From Photobacterium frigidiphilum (GTDB lineage: Bacteria; Pseudomonadota; Gammaproteobacteria; Enterobacterales; Vibrionaceae): a DNA stretch of 64,000 nt. The stretch spans positions 42,027 through 106,026 of the forward strand of contig NZ_PYMJ01000020.1 of the NCBI RefSeq assembly GCF_003025615.1, written 5' to 3'. Below, one piece after another: positions 57,257-64,000 of this stretch (within the stretch, counting starts at the first letter, position 1; every line of letters starts with the position of its first letter). Both the position numbers and the translations under genes were made by a program. Below the pieces are notes generated by a model. The model saw only the letters and a list, made by a program, of their open reading frames with translations. It was not told the origin of the DNA and did not search any database.

Positions 57257-57772
57257 ATGAACAAAAACTTAATCAAAGCGATTGAAGACTGCGGCCTAGA
57301 CGTTAGCGATGTAACCAGCATTTTAGCTACGCACTTAGCGGTGATATCTGAAGGCTTGGTAATAACGGACATGGATGGCAATGTCATTGGTTTTAATGTC
57401 GAGGATGGCGTTATTGAATTGCCATTTACTGCCCCTGCACAGCCAGTCATCAGCAATAACACCATTAGGTATATAAACGGTTCTGAAAAGAATTATCAGC
57501 ATTCACCATCGCAAGAATACCCGTGGTTTGCCCATGACCCAGGGGGTGACTCATTTCTTTATTTCAAAACGAAAGAAGAAGCAAGATTGCATTCGAATGA
57601 CGATATTCAATGTTACTTGGGTGATGTGTGGGATGAAGGTGTAGAGAACGTAATGATTGGGCGCATTCATGGCGTATCAACCAAAACGAATATACGGCAT
57701 ACCGATGAAGACGGTAATGAATTGGCGCACGGCGCTTATGTGTGTGATTACGAAATTAAGCCTTTGGTGTAG
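57257..57772 (+). CDS. Phage hypothetical protein, 171 residues
   Basis: Acidic, soluble: MNKNLIKAIEDCGLDVSDVT, then strand-rich regions (VISEGLVITDMDGNVIGFNV, GDVWDEGVENVMIGRIHG). No family is recognised. AGGAG lies before the ATG. It is an early-region gene. Confidence 0.6.
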   Translation: MNKNLIKAIEDCGLDVSDVTSILATHLAVISEGLVITDMDGNVIGFNVEDGVIELPFTAPAQPVISNNTIRYINGSEKNYQHSPSQEYPWFAHDPGGDSFLYFKTKEEARLHSNDDIQCYLGDVWDEGVENVMIGRIHGVSTKTNIRHTDEDGNELAHGAYVCDYEIKPLV

Positions 57773-57801
57773 TTAGCTTTCACCATGCGTGTGCAAGGCG
57801 C

Positions 57802-58068
57802 ATGAGTAAGTTAATTAACAACAAAGGTGAGCGTATGTGTAATAAGTCATTCATTGCCGTACACAGTATTAGCGCGATTGAGAATGAAATATTTTGTGCA
57901 GAAGGTTTATTGGAAGAAGTCGGCACAGCCTATCCATATGATTCTTTTGAAGATGGCTATGCCGCCGCCCTTCGCTGGATGATGGGGAAAGAGCCCTCTT
58001 CGGTTGAAGAAGAATACCGCTCGATATTAGATGGAAAGTTATCGGTAGCAATCAGAAAAGGCGAATGA
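57802..58068 (+). CDS. Phage hypothetical protein, 88 residues
   Basis: Acidic protein; ATG 57802 (AAGG four bases before) or ATG 57835 (GGTGAG before) could start it. FEDGYAAALRWMMGKEPSSVEEEY suggests a helical protein. No family is recognised. It ends one base before the next gene. Confidence 0.5.
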   Translation: MSKLINNKGERMCNKSFIAVHSISAIENEIFCAEGLLEEVGTAYPYDSFEDGYAAALRWMMGKEPSSVEEEYRSILDGKLSVAIRKGE

Positions 58069-58069
58069 T

Positions 58070-58534
58070 ATGACAACGGAAAAATCAGTAATCACGAAAG
58101 AGCAGTGGAAAAGCCTTGAAGAAGAAATGGCAGGTTATTTTGTAAATGTTGAATTTAAATTTAACGGGTATTTGGTCAGTATTAACCGTGTCCGCTCTAG
58201 TGAAGGCAAAACAGAGTTAGGTGTCTATATCGACGGTTCAATAAAAGGAGTATGGACTAGCAGAACTCTTCAAGAAAATGCTACCCAAGAAGATGCAGCG
58301 CCAACAATTCTTCATGACGTATGGAAGCTAAAAACCAAAGCAATGTATTCACTCAAACAAGTTAAAGAGTTAGAAAGAACAATTGGTAAACGTCGCGCAA
58401 AAAAGGCGTTCCCGCATTTGCATGACCGCCATGAATATCATTTACCGTACTTCTCAAAAGCCTCTGTGCTGTGTCGTCAGTTTAAAAAACTAGAGGGATT
58501 AGAGTTAGTCAAAGCCGCATTTTTGACGCGGTAA
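58070..58534 (+). CDS. Phage hypothetical protein, 154 residues
   Basis: MTTEKSVITKEQWKSLEEEM, then strands (VEFKFNGYLVSINRVRSSEG, LGVYIDGSIKGVW) and a basic helical C-terminus (LERTIGKRRAKKAFPHLHDR). Similar proteins occur in Mu-like phages but have no function assigned. Close spacing to the previous gene suggests one transcript. Confidence 0.6.
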   Translation: MTTEKSVITKEQWKSLEEEMAGYFVNVEFKFNGYLVSINRVRSSEGKTELGVYIDGSIKGVWTSRTLQENATQEDAAPTILHDVWKLKTKAMYSLKQVKELERTIGKRRAKKAFPHLHDRHEYHLPYFSKASVLCRQFKKLEGLELVKAAFLTR

Positions 58535-58545
58535 ATTAAGCGAAA

Positions 58546-58591
58546 CAAACAAGGCCAGCCCTTGTTTGTCTGCCTAGCATGGCGGCTAGGC
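58546..58591 (+). other. Two adjacent hairpins in the prophage early region
   Basis: CAAACAAGG/CCTTGTTTG (58546-58568) and GCCTAGC/GCTAGGC (58572-58591). Neither has a T-run, so they are structured RNA or processing sites rather than terminators. Confidence 0.4.
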
Positions 58592-58625
58592 ACTGATGAG
58601 CAGCCGATAAATAAGGATTCACAAT

Positions 58626-59045
58626 ATGTTGGTTAGAGATATTACTCCCGAGGAAAAGCTAGAGTTGGCAAGCAGCGTTCTTGTCTTTCTTTCAACAAAA
58701 GCAGCTGATGGTTTGCTGATTAAGAAAGAGGTATTAGAGGTCGCTTGCGCCGTGGTGGGAAAGGATGATCTTATTGGATTCACCCAAGAAAACACGGCTC
58801 CCCTTTCTTCATTTGAAGTCGGCGTTAAAAGTCAGCTGAATGAGTTAGTAACGTCAAGGCATCCTCACCCCAGCTTGGTAGAAGAGTTAGAAGAAATAGA
58901 ATCCATTTTAGAAAACCCGACGGCTTTTGTATCGTGCAGTGAAGAAGATGATGGTCGTCAATATGTACTGAGGTGGGTGTGCGGGCTTGAATTGTTGCCT
59001 TCTGCGTTAATTAATAAGCGATATAGAGAGATTGAAGGTTGCTAA
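58626..59045 (+). CDS. Phage hypothetical protein, 139 residues
   Basis: MLVRDITPEEKLELASSVLV, helical and acidic, with an AAGGA ribosome site. No family is recognised. It is followed by a strong terminator, so it is last in the early transcript. Confidence 0.55.
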   Translation: MLVRDITPEEKLELASSVLVFLSTKAADGLLIKKEVLEVACAVVGKDDLIGFTQENTAPLSSFEVGVKSQLNELVTSRHPHPSLVEELEEIESILENPTAFVSCSEEDDGRQYVLRWVCGLELLPSALINKRYREIEGC

Positions 59046-59068
59046 GTCGCCTTCGTATTAATACGTCC

Positions 59069-59098
59069 GGCGGTCGCGAAAGCGCCGCCATTTTTTTT
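59069..59098 (+). terminator. Rho-independent terminator before gemA
   Basis: The GC-rich stem GGCGGTCGC/GCGCCGCC, loop GAAA, is followed by eight T. It separates the first early genes from gemA-mor. Confidence 0.8.
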
Positions 59099-59108
59099 AG
59101 AGGTCGTT

Positions 59109-59657
59109 ATGAATAATCGCAATCGCCTAATTCAATTGATCCACGTCGGCAAGCGAGAGCTTGGTTTAGATGATGAAACGTATCGCGCCATGCTACAAGA
59201 AGTGGCGAGTAAAGTGTCATGCTCCAAGATGAGCATCAAAGAGCTTGAATTGGTAGTGGCCCACATGGAAGCGAAAGGATTTAAACGCCAAGCAAAGGTC
59301 GGTAAAACAGGCTTTAAACGCCGTTTAAGTCCGCGTTCTGGTAAAGCCAAGCATGCCGAGATTGATAAAATACGTGCGATTTGGATCACCATGTATCAAC
59401 ACGGTATCGTGCAAGATAGAAGTGAAGCGGCATTAGATGCCTATGTAAGACGCATGACAAATAAAGACATTGATCATGTTGGTTGGATGGATAGCCATCA
59501 AGCCTATGCTGTTTTAGAGTCATTAAAAAAGTGGCATACCCGCGCGTTGCGAGAATGGATGGTGGAAAATGGTCACGAAAAGTTACTGCAAATTCGCGCT
59601 GCAAAAAGTTATGCATCAGTCTTAATATGCTATGAAGAGGTAACAAATAAAAAATAA
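59109..59657 (+). CDS. gemA: GemA-like regulator (DUF1018)
   Basis: A 182-residue protein of the Mu GemA/Gp16 family: NRLIQLIHVGKRELGLDDET, YRAMLQEV, the linker with basic FKRRLSPRSGKAKHAEI, and IRAIWITMYQHGIVQDRSEA, AYVRRMTNK. In Mu, GemA alters host gene expression and supercoiling in middle phase. It lies directly before mor, as in Mu. Confidence 0.85.
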   Translation: MNNRNRLIQLIHVGKRELGLDDETYRAMLQEVASKVSCSKMSIKELELVVAHMEAKGFKRQAKVGKTGFKRRLSPRSGKAKHAEIDKIRAIWITMYQHGIVQDRSEAALDAYVRRMTNKDIDHVGWMDSHQAYAVLESLKKWHTRALREWMVENGHEKLLQIRAAKSYASVLICYEEVTNKK

Positions 59658-59734
59658 TCCAAAGGTAATCTTGATACATCACCGCTTTAATCGGTTACAG
59701 TTTTCGTAATTGATTGAATGCGAGAGGATTAACC

Positions 59735-60151
59735 ATGGACAAGCAAATTAATAATAATGACGCCACCGTTGATATGTTTGGTTTTGAAGGCGTCTCTTTA
59801 TCTGATATTGAGCAGTTAACAGAAGAGCAAGACAGTAACCGATGGCCGGAAGCGATGCGAGACATGCACGATCTACTAAAGCGTCAATTAGAGAGTGAAG
59901 GCGCAGACCCAGCCATCGCCATAAAGTTACTCAGTGAAATCTGTAAAACGTTTGGTGGAATGCAATTTTACTTGCCTCGTGGGCATCATCTTGAAGTTAT
60001 GCTCATCCATTTAAATATATGGAATGATTTTACAGGTGATAATGTTGTGCAGTTGTCTAGAAAATATGACGTAAGCATGCAGCATATTTACCGAGTGGTT
60101 GCTAAAATGCGCAAACGTGAAATTAAAAAACATCAACCAGAATTGTTTTAA
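59735..60151 (+). CDS. mor: Mor middle transcription activator
   Basis: A 138-residue protein of the Mor/C family. The helix-rich N-terminus RWPEAMRDMHDLLKRQLES and the helix-turn-helix region NIWNDFTGDNVVQLSRKYDV, then HIYRVVAKMRK, are recognisable. Mor activates the middle promoter of Mu and leads to late expression. ATG 59735 follows AGAGGA; a TTG 59714 start would add seven residues. It follows gemA. Confidence 0.87.
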   Translation: MDKQINNNDATVDMFGFEGVSLSDIEQLTEEQDSNRWPEAMRDMHDLLKRQLESEGADPAIAIKLLSEICKTFGGMQFYLPRGHHLEVMLIHLNIWNDFTGDNVVQLSRKYDVSMQHIYRVVAKMRKREIKKHQPELF

Positions 60152-60192
60152 AATATTTTTAACGAATGGTGAGCTTAATAGGAGTAGGCGGA

Positions 60193-60465
60193 ATGGAATT
60201 TATTGTGTTGGTTTTAGCAATTTTAGTTGCATTGATATTATTTAGACTTGTTGGTTTTTTTGCTCCAGTGATTATACTTGCGCTTGGGATCGGATATCTT
60301 GATAGTAAAGGCATTTACCTTAAAGATATCGGAGTGATTGTAGGGGGATTGTTGTTATGCGTACTCTGTGTTTTTTTGTACAAAAAAAGAAGCGATGATA
60401 ACGATACGCAAGCTAGTATTGATGAAAAACAAAAAAATGAAGATTTATGGAAAAATAATAGATAA
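60193..60465 (+). CDS. Phage small membrane protein
   Basis: A 90-residue protein with three hydrophobic segments (about residues 2-15, 18-32, 43-62) and a charged tail (KKRSDDNDTQASIDEKQK). ATG 60193 has AGGAG; the frame is open to 60166. It may be a holin-like or inhibitory membrane protein; its position just before the lysozyme gene fits a role in lysis. Confidence 0.55.
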   Translation: MEFIVLVLAILVALILFRLVGFFAPVIILALGIGYLDSKGIYLKDIGVIVGGLLLCVLCVFLYKKRSDDNDTQASIDEKQKNEDLWKNNR

Positions 60466-60538
60466 TCCGCGTTAATCTCACCCTATCTAAATAAATAGCA
60501 CAATCGAATAAACCCACTAAATCATTCGGTTGTGCCAA

Positions 60539-61090
60539 ATGCCTTTCAAATATCCATTCTCCACTAAGGGCTACACGCCCCAATTCTGCCATGCCGTACA
60601 CTTCATTCTTGAAAAAGAAGGTGGGTTGCGTGCTGATGGTGGTTACGTTAACGACCCCAAAGACCCTGGCGGCGAAACCAAATACGGCATCAGCAAACGC
60701 GCCTTCCTTGGTGTCGATATTGCCACATTAGATATCGACCGTGCGGTACGGATTTATTACACCAACTATTGGAAAGCGGCATATTGCCACGAGTTTGCAG
60801 GCAACGTTGCGCTGTATCAAATGGATTCTGCCGTTCAGCACGGGGCAATCACAGCCATTAAATTGCTGCAAGAAATTGCAGGTACAAAAGCCGATGGCAA
60901 AATGGGCCCTAACACCCGCACCGCCGTTCATGGCTCAGATGCTGAATGGTTGGTCTCACGTTACGGTTTGCGCCGTGCTCGCTACTACGCCCGCATTCTA
61001 AAGAACAACTACTCACAAACGCGTTATATCGAAGGGTGGCATAACCGCCTTGCTGATTTAACCGATGCTGCTTGGGAGTTGGCTGCGTAA
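60539..61090 (+). CDS. Phage lysozyme, GH108 (N-acetylmuramidase)
   Basis: A 183-residue endolysin. The N-terminal GH108 domain has FILEKEGGLRADGGYVNDP, where the glutamate of EKEGG is catalytic, DPGGETKYGISKRAF, and the C-terminal PG_binding_3 part (KMGPNTRTAVHG). No signal peptide, so it needs a holin. ATG 60539 is preferred; a TTG at 60530 would add three residues. It overlaps the next gene by one base. Confidence 0.87.
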   Translation: MPFKYPFSTKGYTPQFCHAVHFILEKEGGLRADGGYVNDPKDPGGETKYGISKRAFLGVDIATLDIDRAVRIYYTNYWKAAYCHEFAGNVALYQMDSAVQHGAITAIKLLQEIAGTKADGKMGPNTRTAVHGSDAEWLVSRYGLRRARYYARILKNNYSQTRYIEGWHNRLADLTDAAWELAA

Positions 61091-61356
61091 TGGGTAGAAA
61101 TTGGGATTTCTCAAAAACCAAAGGTCGAGACGATCGGCTAAATGCAGAACTCACCGCCTTTCAAGGTGGCGAGTCTGTGCCCAGTAGCCCACCACTTCAT
61201 AGCCACGACGGCACCATGCAGCATTTTTATAATCAATCGTGGAATGGCGTTTCTGCAATCGACATTCAACAGCATTGCCACCCTAAAAAGTCCATCGCCT
61301 TATCCAGTAACCGTCTATCCACACTCAGGAGTTTACGCCAATGTCACTTTCAGTAA
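61090..61356 (+). CDS. Phage hypothetical protein between lysozyme and holin
   Basis: An 88-residue frame starting at ATG 61090, sharing the A with the lysozyme TAA. MGRNWDFSKTKGRDDRLNAE; polar, with proline and histidine. It overlaps the holin gene by 16 bases. Position suggests a lysis accessory such as a spanin, but no lipobox or TM is seen, so that is doubtful. Confidence 0.4.
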   Translation: MGRNWDFSKTKGRDDRLNAELTAFQGGESVPSSPPLHSHDGTMQHFYNQSWNGVSAIDIQQHCHPKKSIALSSNRLSTLRSLRQCHFQ

Positions 61357-61982
61357 TTGCGGGTGTGGCTGCACTTGCCATGGAATACGGGCCAACTGCA
61401 ATTCGCGGAATATCAAGTTTGTTTGGCGGCAGCGATACAGCAGATAAAGTTGCCGATGCAGTAGAGAAAGCCGATTCAATGTTCGGTGCTAGTAAGCAAC
61501 AAAAAGAGCTGGCTGTTACTCGTGAGCTGCAAAACCTTCCACCAGAATCTTTGATTGAACTTGAAAAGATTAAGGTCGAACTGGAAAAAGAAACAACTCG
61601 TCGTCATGAGTTAACGCTTAGTGATAAGCAAGCCGAACACCATGAAACCCAAGTTACGATTCGTGAAGGTGATAAGGCTGAAGATGAATACGTTCGCCAC
61701 ACCCGCCCTTGGGGGTGTCGTTTGAGTTTGTATTCTGCCATTGCTTATATCTTCCTGTTTGATGGTCTTGATGCTTGGGATAAAGGTACAGGTGCGAATT
61801 GGGAAATAGCGGCTGGTTTGATGATGCCGTTCCTTACCTACCTAGGTTGGCGCACTGCTGATAAGCGCGGCATGACGAAAGGTACAGGCTCGATGGTGGG
61901 TGATGCAATGACGACACTTAAAAGCCTAAGTCCTCTAGACCGAAGTGGTAACCCTATTCCACCAAGACCGAGGGGGTACTAA
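61341..61982 (+). CDS. Holin of the 3-TM (GTA-type) family
   Basis: A 213-residue protein. A short N-terminal hydrophobic segment is followed by an amphipathic coiled coil (residues 60-115) with ELQNLPPESLIELEKIKVEL, then RPWGCRLSLYSAIAYIFLFD and two more hydrophobic segments to about 175. This is the pattern of 3-TM holins of gene transfer agents and Mu-like phages. It would open the membrane for the lysozyme. Confidence 0.78.
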   Translation: MSLSVIAGVAALAMEYGPTAIRGISSLFGGSDTADKVADAVEKADSMFGASKQQKELAVTRELQNLPPESLIELEKIKVELEKETTRRHELTLSDKQAEHHETQVTIREGDKAEDEYVRHTRPWGCRLSLYSAIAYIFLFDGLDAWDKGTGANWEIAAGLMMPFLTYLGWRTADKRGMTKGTGSMVGDAMTTLKSLSPLDRSGNPIPPRPRGY

Positions 61983-62197
61983 TGACCGACCAGCTCGATA
62001 AGGCTCAAGAGTTTGAGCAAACATTCAGGGAAAAAGCCATTGCTCATCAACGTACACGCTGCATAGAACAGCCCGATGAAGATGAGCATGGTCGTTATTG
62101 CCTATCGTGCGGGTTAACTATCCCACTAGACCGTCTTGAAGCTGCGCCCAATGCCGTTCGCTGCGTGCCGTGTCAAGCAGGTAAGGAACACACATAA
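61982..62197 (+). CDS. TraR/DksA-type zinc finger protein
   Basis: A 71-residue protein with an acidic helix, then YCLSCGLTIPLDRLEAAPNA and CVPCQ, the C-x2-C-x17-C-x2-C zinc finger of the TraR/DksA C4 type. TraR-like proteins bind RNA polymerase and mimic DksA with ppGpp. Overlaps the holin stop by one base. Confidence 0.82.
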   Translation: MTDQLDKAQEFEQTFREKAIAHQRTRCIEQPDEDEHGRYCLSCGLTIPLDRLEAAPNAVRCVPCQAGKEHT

Positions 62198-62198
62198 C

Positions 62199-62501
62199 AT
62201 GGAAGAGCTGGTTAAAACATGGTGGCCCATGGTGTGGGCTGGCGTTATTACTGTCGCACAAATATTACTGACCTTGCTCTCTAAGACGTATGTCCGTCGT
62301 GAAGAGTTGGATGAAGTAAAGCAAGACGTCAGTAAGTTGAGGGAGGACGTTAAATCCCTCCCGACAGATAAAGAGCTCCATGCATTGAAAGTAGAAATAA
62401 CAGAAATGCGGGGCGAGATGAAAGAATTACGGGCGGCATTAAAGCCAGTCGATCATTTAGCGCAGTTGCTGCTAGAGCAGCAGTTGAGTGTTGAAAAGTA
62501 A
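62199..62501 (+). CDS. DUF2730 family phage protein (Mu gp25-like)
   Basis: A 100-residue protein with one N-terminal TM (WWPMVWAGVITVAQILLTLL) and a coiled coil (VKQDVSKLREDVKSL, EITEMRGEMKELRAAL). This is the DUF2730 layout in Mu-like morphogenesis regions. ATG 62199; a longer frame from 62136 lies in the previous gene. Confidence 0.8.
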   Translation: MEELVKTWWPMVWAGVITVAQILLTLLSKTYVRREELDEVKQDVSKLREDVKSLPTDKELHALKVEITEMRGEMKELRAALKPVDHLAQLLLEQQLSVEK

Positions 62502-62512
62502 ACGGGAGGTAT

Positions 62513-62806
62513 ATGGGCTTTAAAGAGCTTGTAAAAGAAGACCAGCGCTTAGTGATTCTGCGTTCTCTGCAGGAGATGCCAGGTTATGAAGCCAATGAAT
62601 CCATTATTGACTGCTGTCTAGATGCGTATGGCCACAAGATAAGCCGTGATGCGGTACGTGTGCATTTAAGTTGGTTAGAAGAAATGGCGCTCATTTCTTT
62701 GCGTGAACTGAGCGGCTGCAAAATCGCTACCCTAACAGGTCGCGGCGAAGATGTTTCTACGGGTCAGGCAGTTGTGCCTGGTGTTAAGCGCCCTCGCGCA
62801 CAATAG
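62513..62806 (+). CDS. Phage DNA-binding-like protein (Mu gp26-like)
   Basis: A 97-residue protein with a winged-helix look: VKEDQRLVILRSLQEMPGYE, then ISRDAVRVHLSWLEEMALIS, ending with basic residues. Similar genes lie in this position in Mu-like phages (VpaChn25_0724-type). AGGGAGG lies before the ATG. Confidence 0.75.
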   Translation: MGFKELVKEDQRLVILRSLQEMPGYEANESIIDCCLDAYGHKISRDAVRVHLSWLEEMALISLRELSGCKIATLTGRGEDVSTGQAVVPGVKRPRAQ

Positions 62807-62816
62807 GAATATCGCC

Positions 62817-63401
62817 ATGGCAAACAATAAAGCGAAGTCTCGCAAGTCTAAAATCGAGCTTCTCCCCCCTGAAATCAAGCAGTGGATTAATGCCGTTATT
62901 CGCTCGGGTGAAATGCAGCAAACAGAATTACTTGATGCATTAAATGCCAAGATAAAAGAAGCGGGCCTGCCGGATGATGCAACGGTCAGCTATACCAGTA
63001 TGAATCGCTACCACCGACGCATGGAAAATATCGGCTCCCGCGTTCGCCAGGCACGGGAAGTTGCTGAGGTTTGGACAACCAAGCTCGGTGATGCTCCGGT
63101 GTCTGATGTCGGCAAGTTGCTTCAAGAGTTTGTGCGCACCATGGCGTTTGAAACATCCATGCACTTGATGGATGAAGCTGAAAAAACAGAAAAACCAATC
63201 CCACCCAAAGCTCTTGGGCAGTTGGCGCTGGTCATTCAACGTATCGAGCAAGCCGCCATGGTGAGCCAGAAGGTTGAAAAGGAAATCCGCAAAGCCTTTG
63301 CAGAAGAAGCCGCCACTCAAACCGAGAAGATTGTTAAACAAGCAGGTATCACCGCAGCCACTGCTGCCGATATCAAACGTCAGATTTTGGGGATTGCATA
63401 A
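62817..63401 (+). CDS. DUF3486 family protein (Mu gp27-like, small terminase)
   Basis: A 194-residue protein: SKIELLPPEIKQWINAVIRS, then VSYTSMNRYHRRM, a helical region and FAEEAATQTEKIVKQAG. The DUF3486 family is taken as the small terminase-like packaging protein of Mu (gp27). ATG 62817 follows AGGAAT; the longer frame from 62751 overlaps the previous gene. Confidence 0.83.
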   Translation: MANNKAKSRKSKIELLPPEIKQWINAVIRSGEMQQTELLDALNAKIKEAGLPDDATVSYTSMNRYHRRMENIGSRVRQAREVAEVWTTKLGDAPVSDVGKLLQEFVRTMAFETSMHLMDEAEKTEKPIPPKALGQLALVIQRIEQAAMVSQKVEKEIRKAFAEEAATQTEKIVKQAGITAATAADIKRQILGIA

Positions 63402-63589
63402 TGAAGATGCTCACTTTTTTTGCATATGATCATTTACCTAAACACTTACAGGTGGTCAGTAAGCCTTTCTGTGATACCGCGAATCACGTAGTGGACACAT
63501 TACCAGACAATGAAGAGCGTTCGGTTTGCTTACGTAAATTGCTGGAAGCAAAAGATTGCGCGGTAAGATCGCAATTGGGGGTTAAATAA
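63401..63589 (+). CDS. Phage small protein before the terminase
   Basis: A 62-residue protein: FAYDHLPKHLQVVSKPFCDT, then LPDNEERSVCLRKLLEAKDC. The pattern of Y-x-HLP-x-HLQ-x-VSKPF and LRKLLEAKDAAVR is common in phages near packaging genes. No function is assigned. One-base overlaps with both neighbours. Confidence 0.7.
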   Translation: MKMLTFFAYDHLPKHLQVVSKPFCDTANHVVDTLPDNEERSVCLRKLLEAKDCAVRSQLGVK

Positions 63590-64000
63590 TGTTAGCCACT
63601 CAAGAACATCAGTTACTGAATAATCAAAGTGCCACTGCCATCTTGAGCAGTGAATTTGATCCATCAGAAGTGTTGTTACCTTATCAGCGTCGATGGATAG
63701 CGGATGACTCACAGCTCAAGATTGGCGAGAAGTCCCGTCGAACGGGTCTAACCTGGGCGGAAGCTGCTGACTCTTCATTAACCGCGTCAAAGTCTACCTC
63801 TGAAGGTGGTGAAGACGTGTTCTATGTCGGCTCGACCAAAGACATGGCACGTGAGTTCATCGATGCCTGTGCGATGTGGGCCAAAGCCTATAATTGTGCG
63901 TGTGATGATGTGATTGAAGAGGTCTTCGATGATGAAGATAAAGATATTCTCACTTACATGATCAACTTTGCGTCTGGTTTTAAAGTCAAAGCCTTATCAA
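63589..64000 (+). CDS. Large terminase subunit (Mu gp28-like), cut by window end
   Basis: The N-terminal 137 residues of the large terminase: LLPYQRRWIADDSQLKIGEK with a Q motif, SRRTGLTWAEAADSSLT as the Walker A region (variant K-S-R-R-T-G), and FYVGSTKDMAREFID. It packages DNA and cuts it. The frame is open to the end of the window. Confidence 0.85.
   Translation, partial: MLATQEHQLLNNQSATAILSSEFDPSEVLLPYQRRWIADDSQLKIGEKSRRTGLTWAEAADSSLTASKSTSEGGEDVFYVGSTKDMAREFIDACAMWAKAYNCACDDVIEEVFDDEDKDILTYMINFASGFKVKALS

Larger units (their letters stand above)
50440..64000 (+). mobile_element. Mu-like prophage, left part
   Basis: From TGTATG at 50440 to the window end. It starts with the TG dinucleotide typical of Mu-type ends, inside a host response regulator gene. 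Gene order: repressor on the minus strand, then ner, transposase A, B, small early genes, DUF3164, gemA, mor, lysis genes, DUF2730, gp26-like, DUF3486 and terminase on the plus strand. This is the layout of Mu-like Vibrio phages. The right end, head and tail genes lie outside the window. Confidence 0.9.

Noticed and set aside
1..64000. tRNA, rRNA or CRISPR array
   Set aside because: No cloverleaf, ribosomal or regularly spaced repeat sequence was recognised.

Overview
The window looks like a Vibrionaceae chromosome, most likely Photobacterium or a close relative. The grounds are the moderately AT-rich base composition, the gene families present (DUF6404, DUF4250, HBM-type chemoreceptor, glpABC, metR/metE, dcuC, a NupC-type transporter, pstSCAB) and a Mu-like prophage of the kind known from Vibrio. 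The genus call is inference. No rRNA, tRNA or CRISPR array was seen.

Layout. 0-22.8 kb is ordinary core chromosome: small envelope and hypothetical genes, a YbaK-type deacylase, a CDGSH protein, dcuC, a LysR/MFS divergent pair, a chemoreceptor, the glpABC operon, a diguanylate cyclase, metR/metE, a META-domain lipoprotein and an MscS-family channel. 22.9-34.0 kb is an accessory island between a small hypothetical gene and pstB. It holds three 5' remnants of the same phage-type integrase (one still carrying a consensus LexA box), the C-terminal half of an S24-type phage repressor at the other edge, and between them cargo: two unrelated lipase-like hydrolases, two membrane proteins, a Cys-rich protein, a Rap1a/Tai-like secreted protein and a very AT-rich three-gene cluster. 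That cluster (nuclease-like effector, middle component, Rad50/SMC-like ATPase) fits the ABC-three-component / Lamassu-DdmABC class of defence systems. Five single-base frameshifts fall in this island; I saw none in the flanking core or in the prophage early and late genes.

34.1-50.4 kb is core again: pstSCAB with a Pho-box-like region, a second chemoreceptor, a LysR gene with a tandem operator-like repeat, a NupC-type transporter, an oxidoreductase/monooxygenase pair divergent from a LysR gene, and a polysaccharide-related group (DUF3131, GH16, small proteins and a duplicated beta-barrel-like protein). From 50440 to the window end runs the left half of a Mu-like prophage inserted in a response regulator gene. 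It reads repressor, ner, transposase A, B, small early genes, DUF3164, gemA, mor, lysis genes, DUF2730, gp26-like, DUF3486 and the start of the large terminase.

How the parts work together: the pst genes import phosphate; glpABC, dcuC and the chemoreceptors suggest facultative anaerobic growth on glycerol phosphate and dicarboxylates; the island is a decayed prophage shell refilled with conflict genes; the Mu-like prophage has intact early control genes and looks recently acquired.
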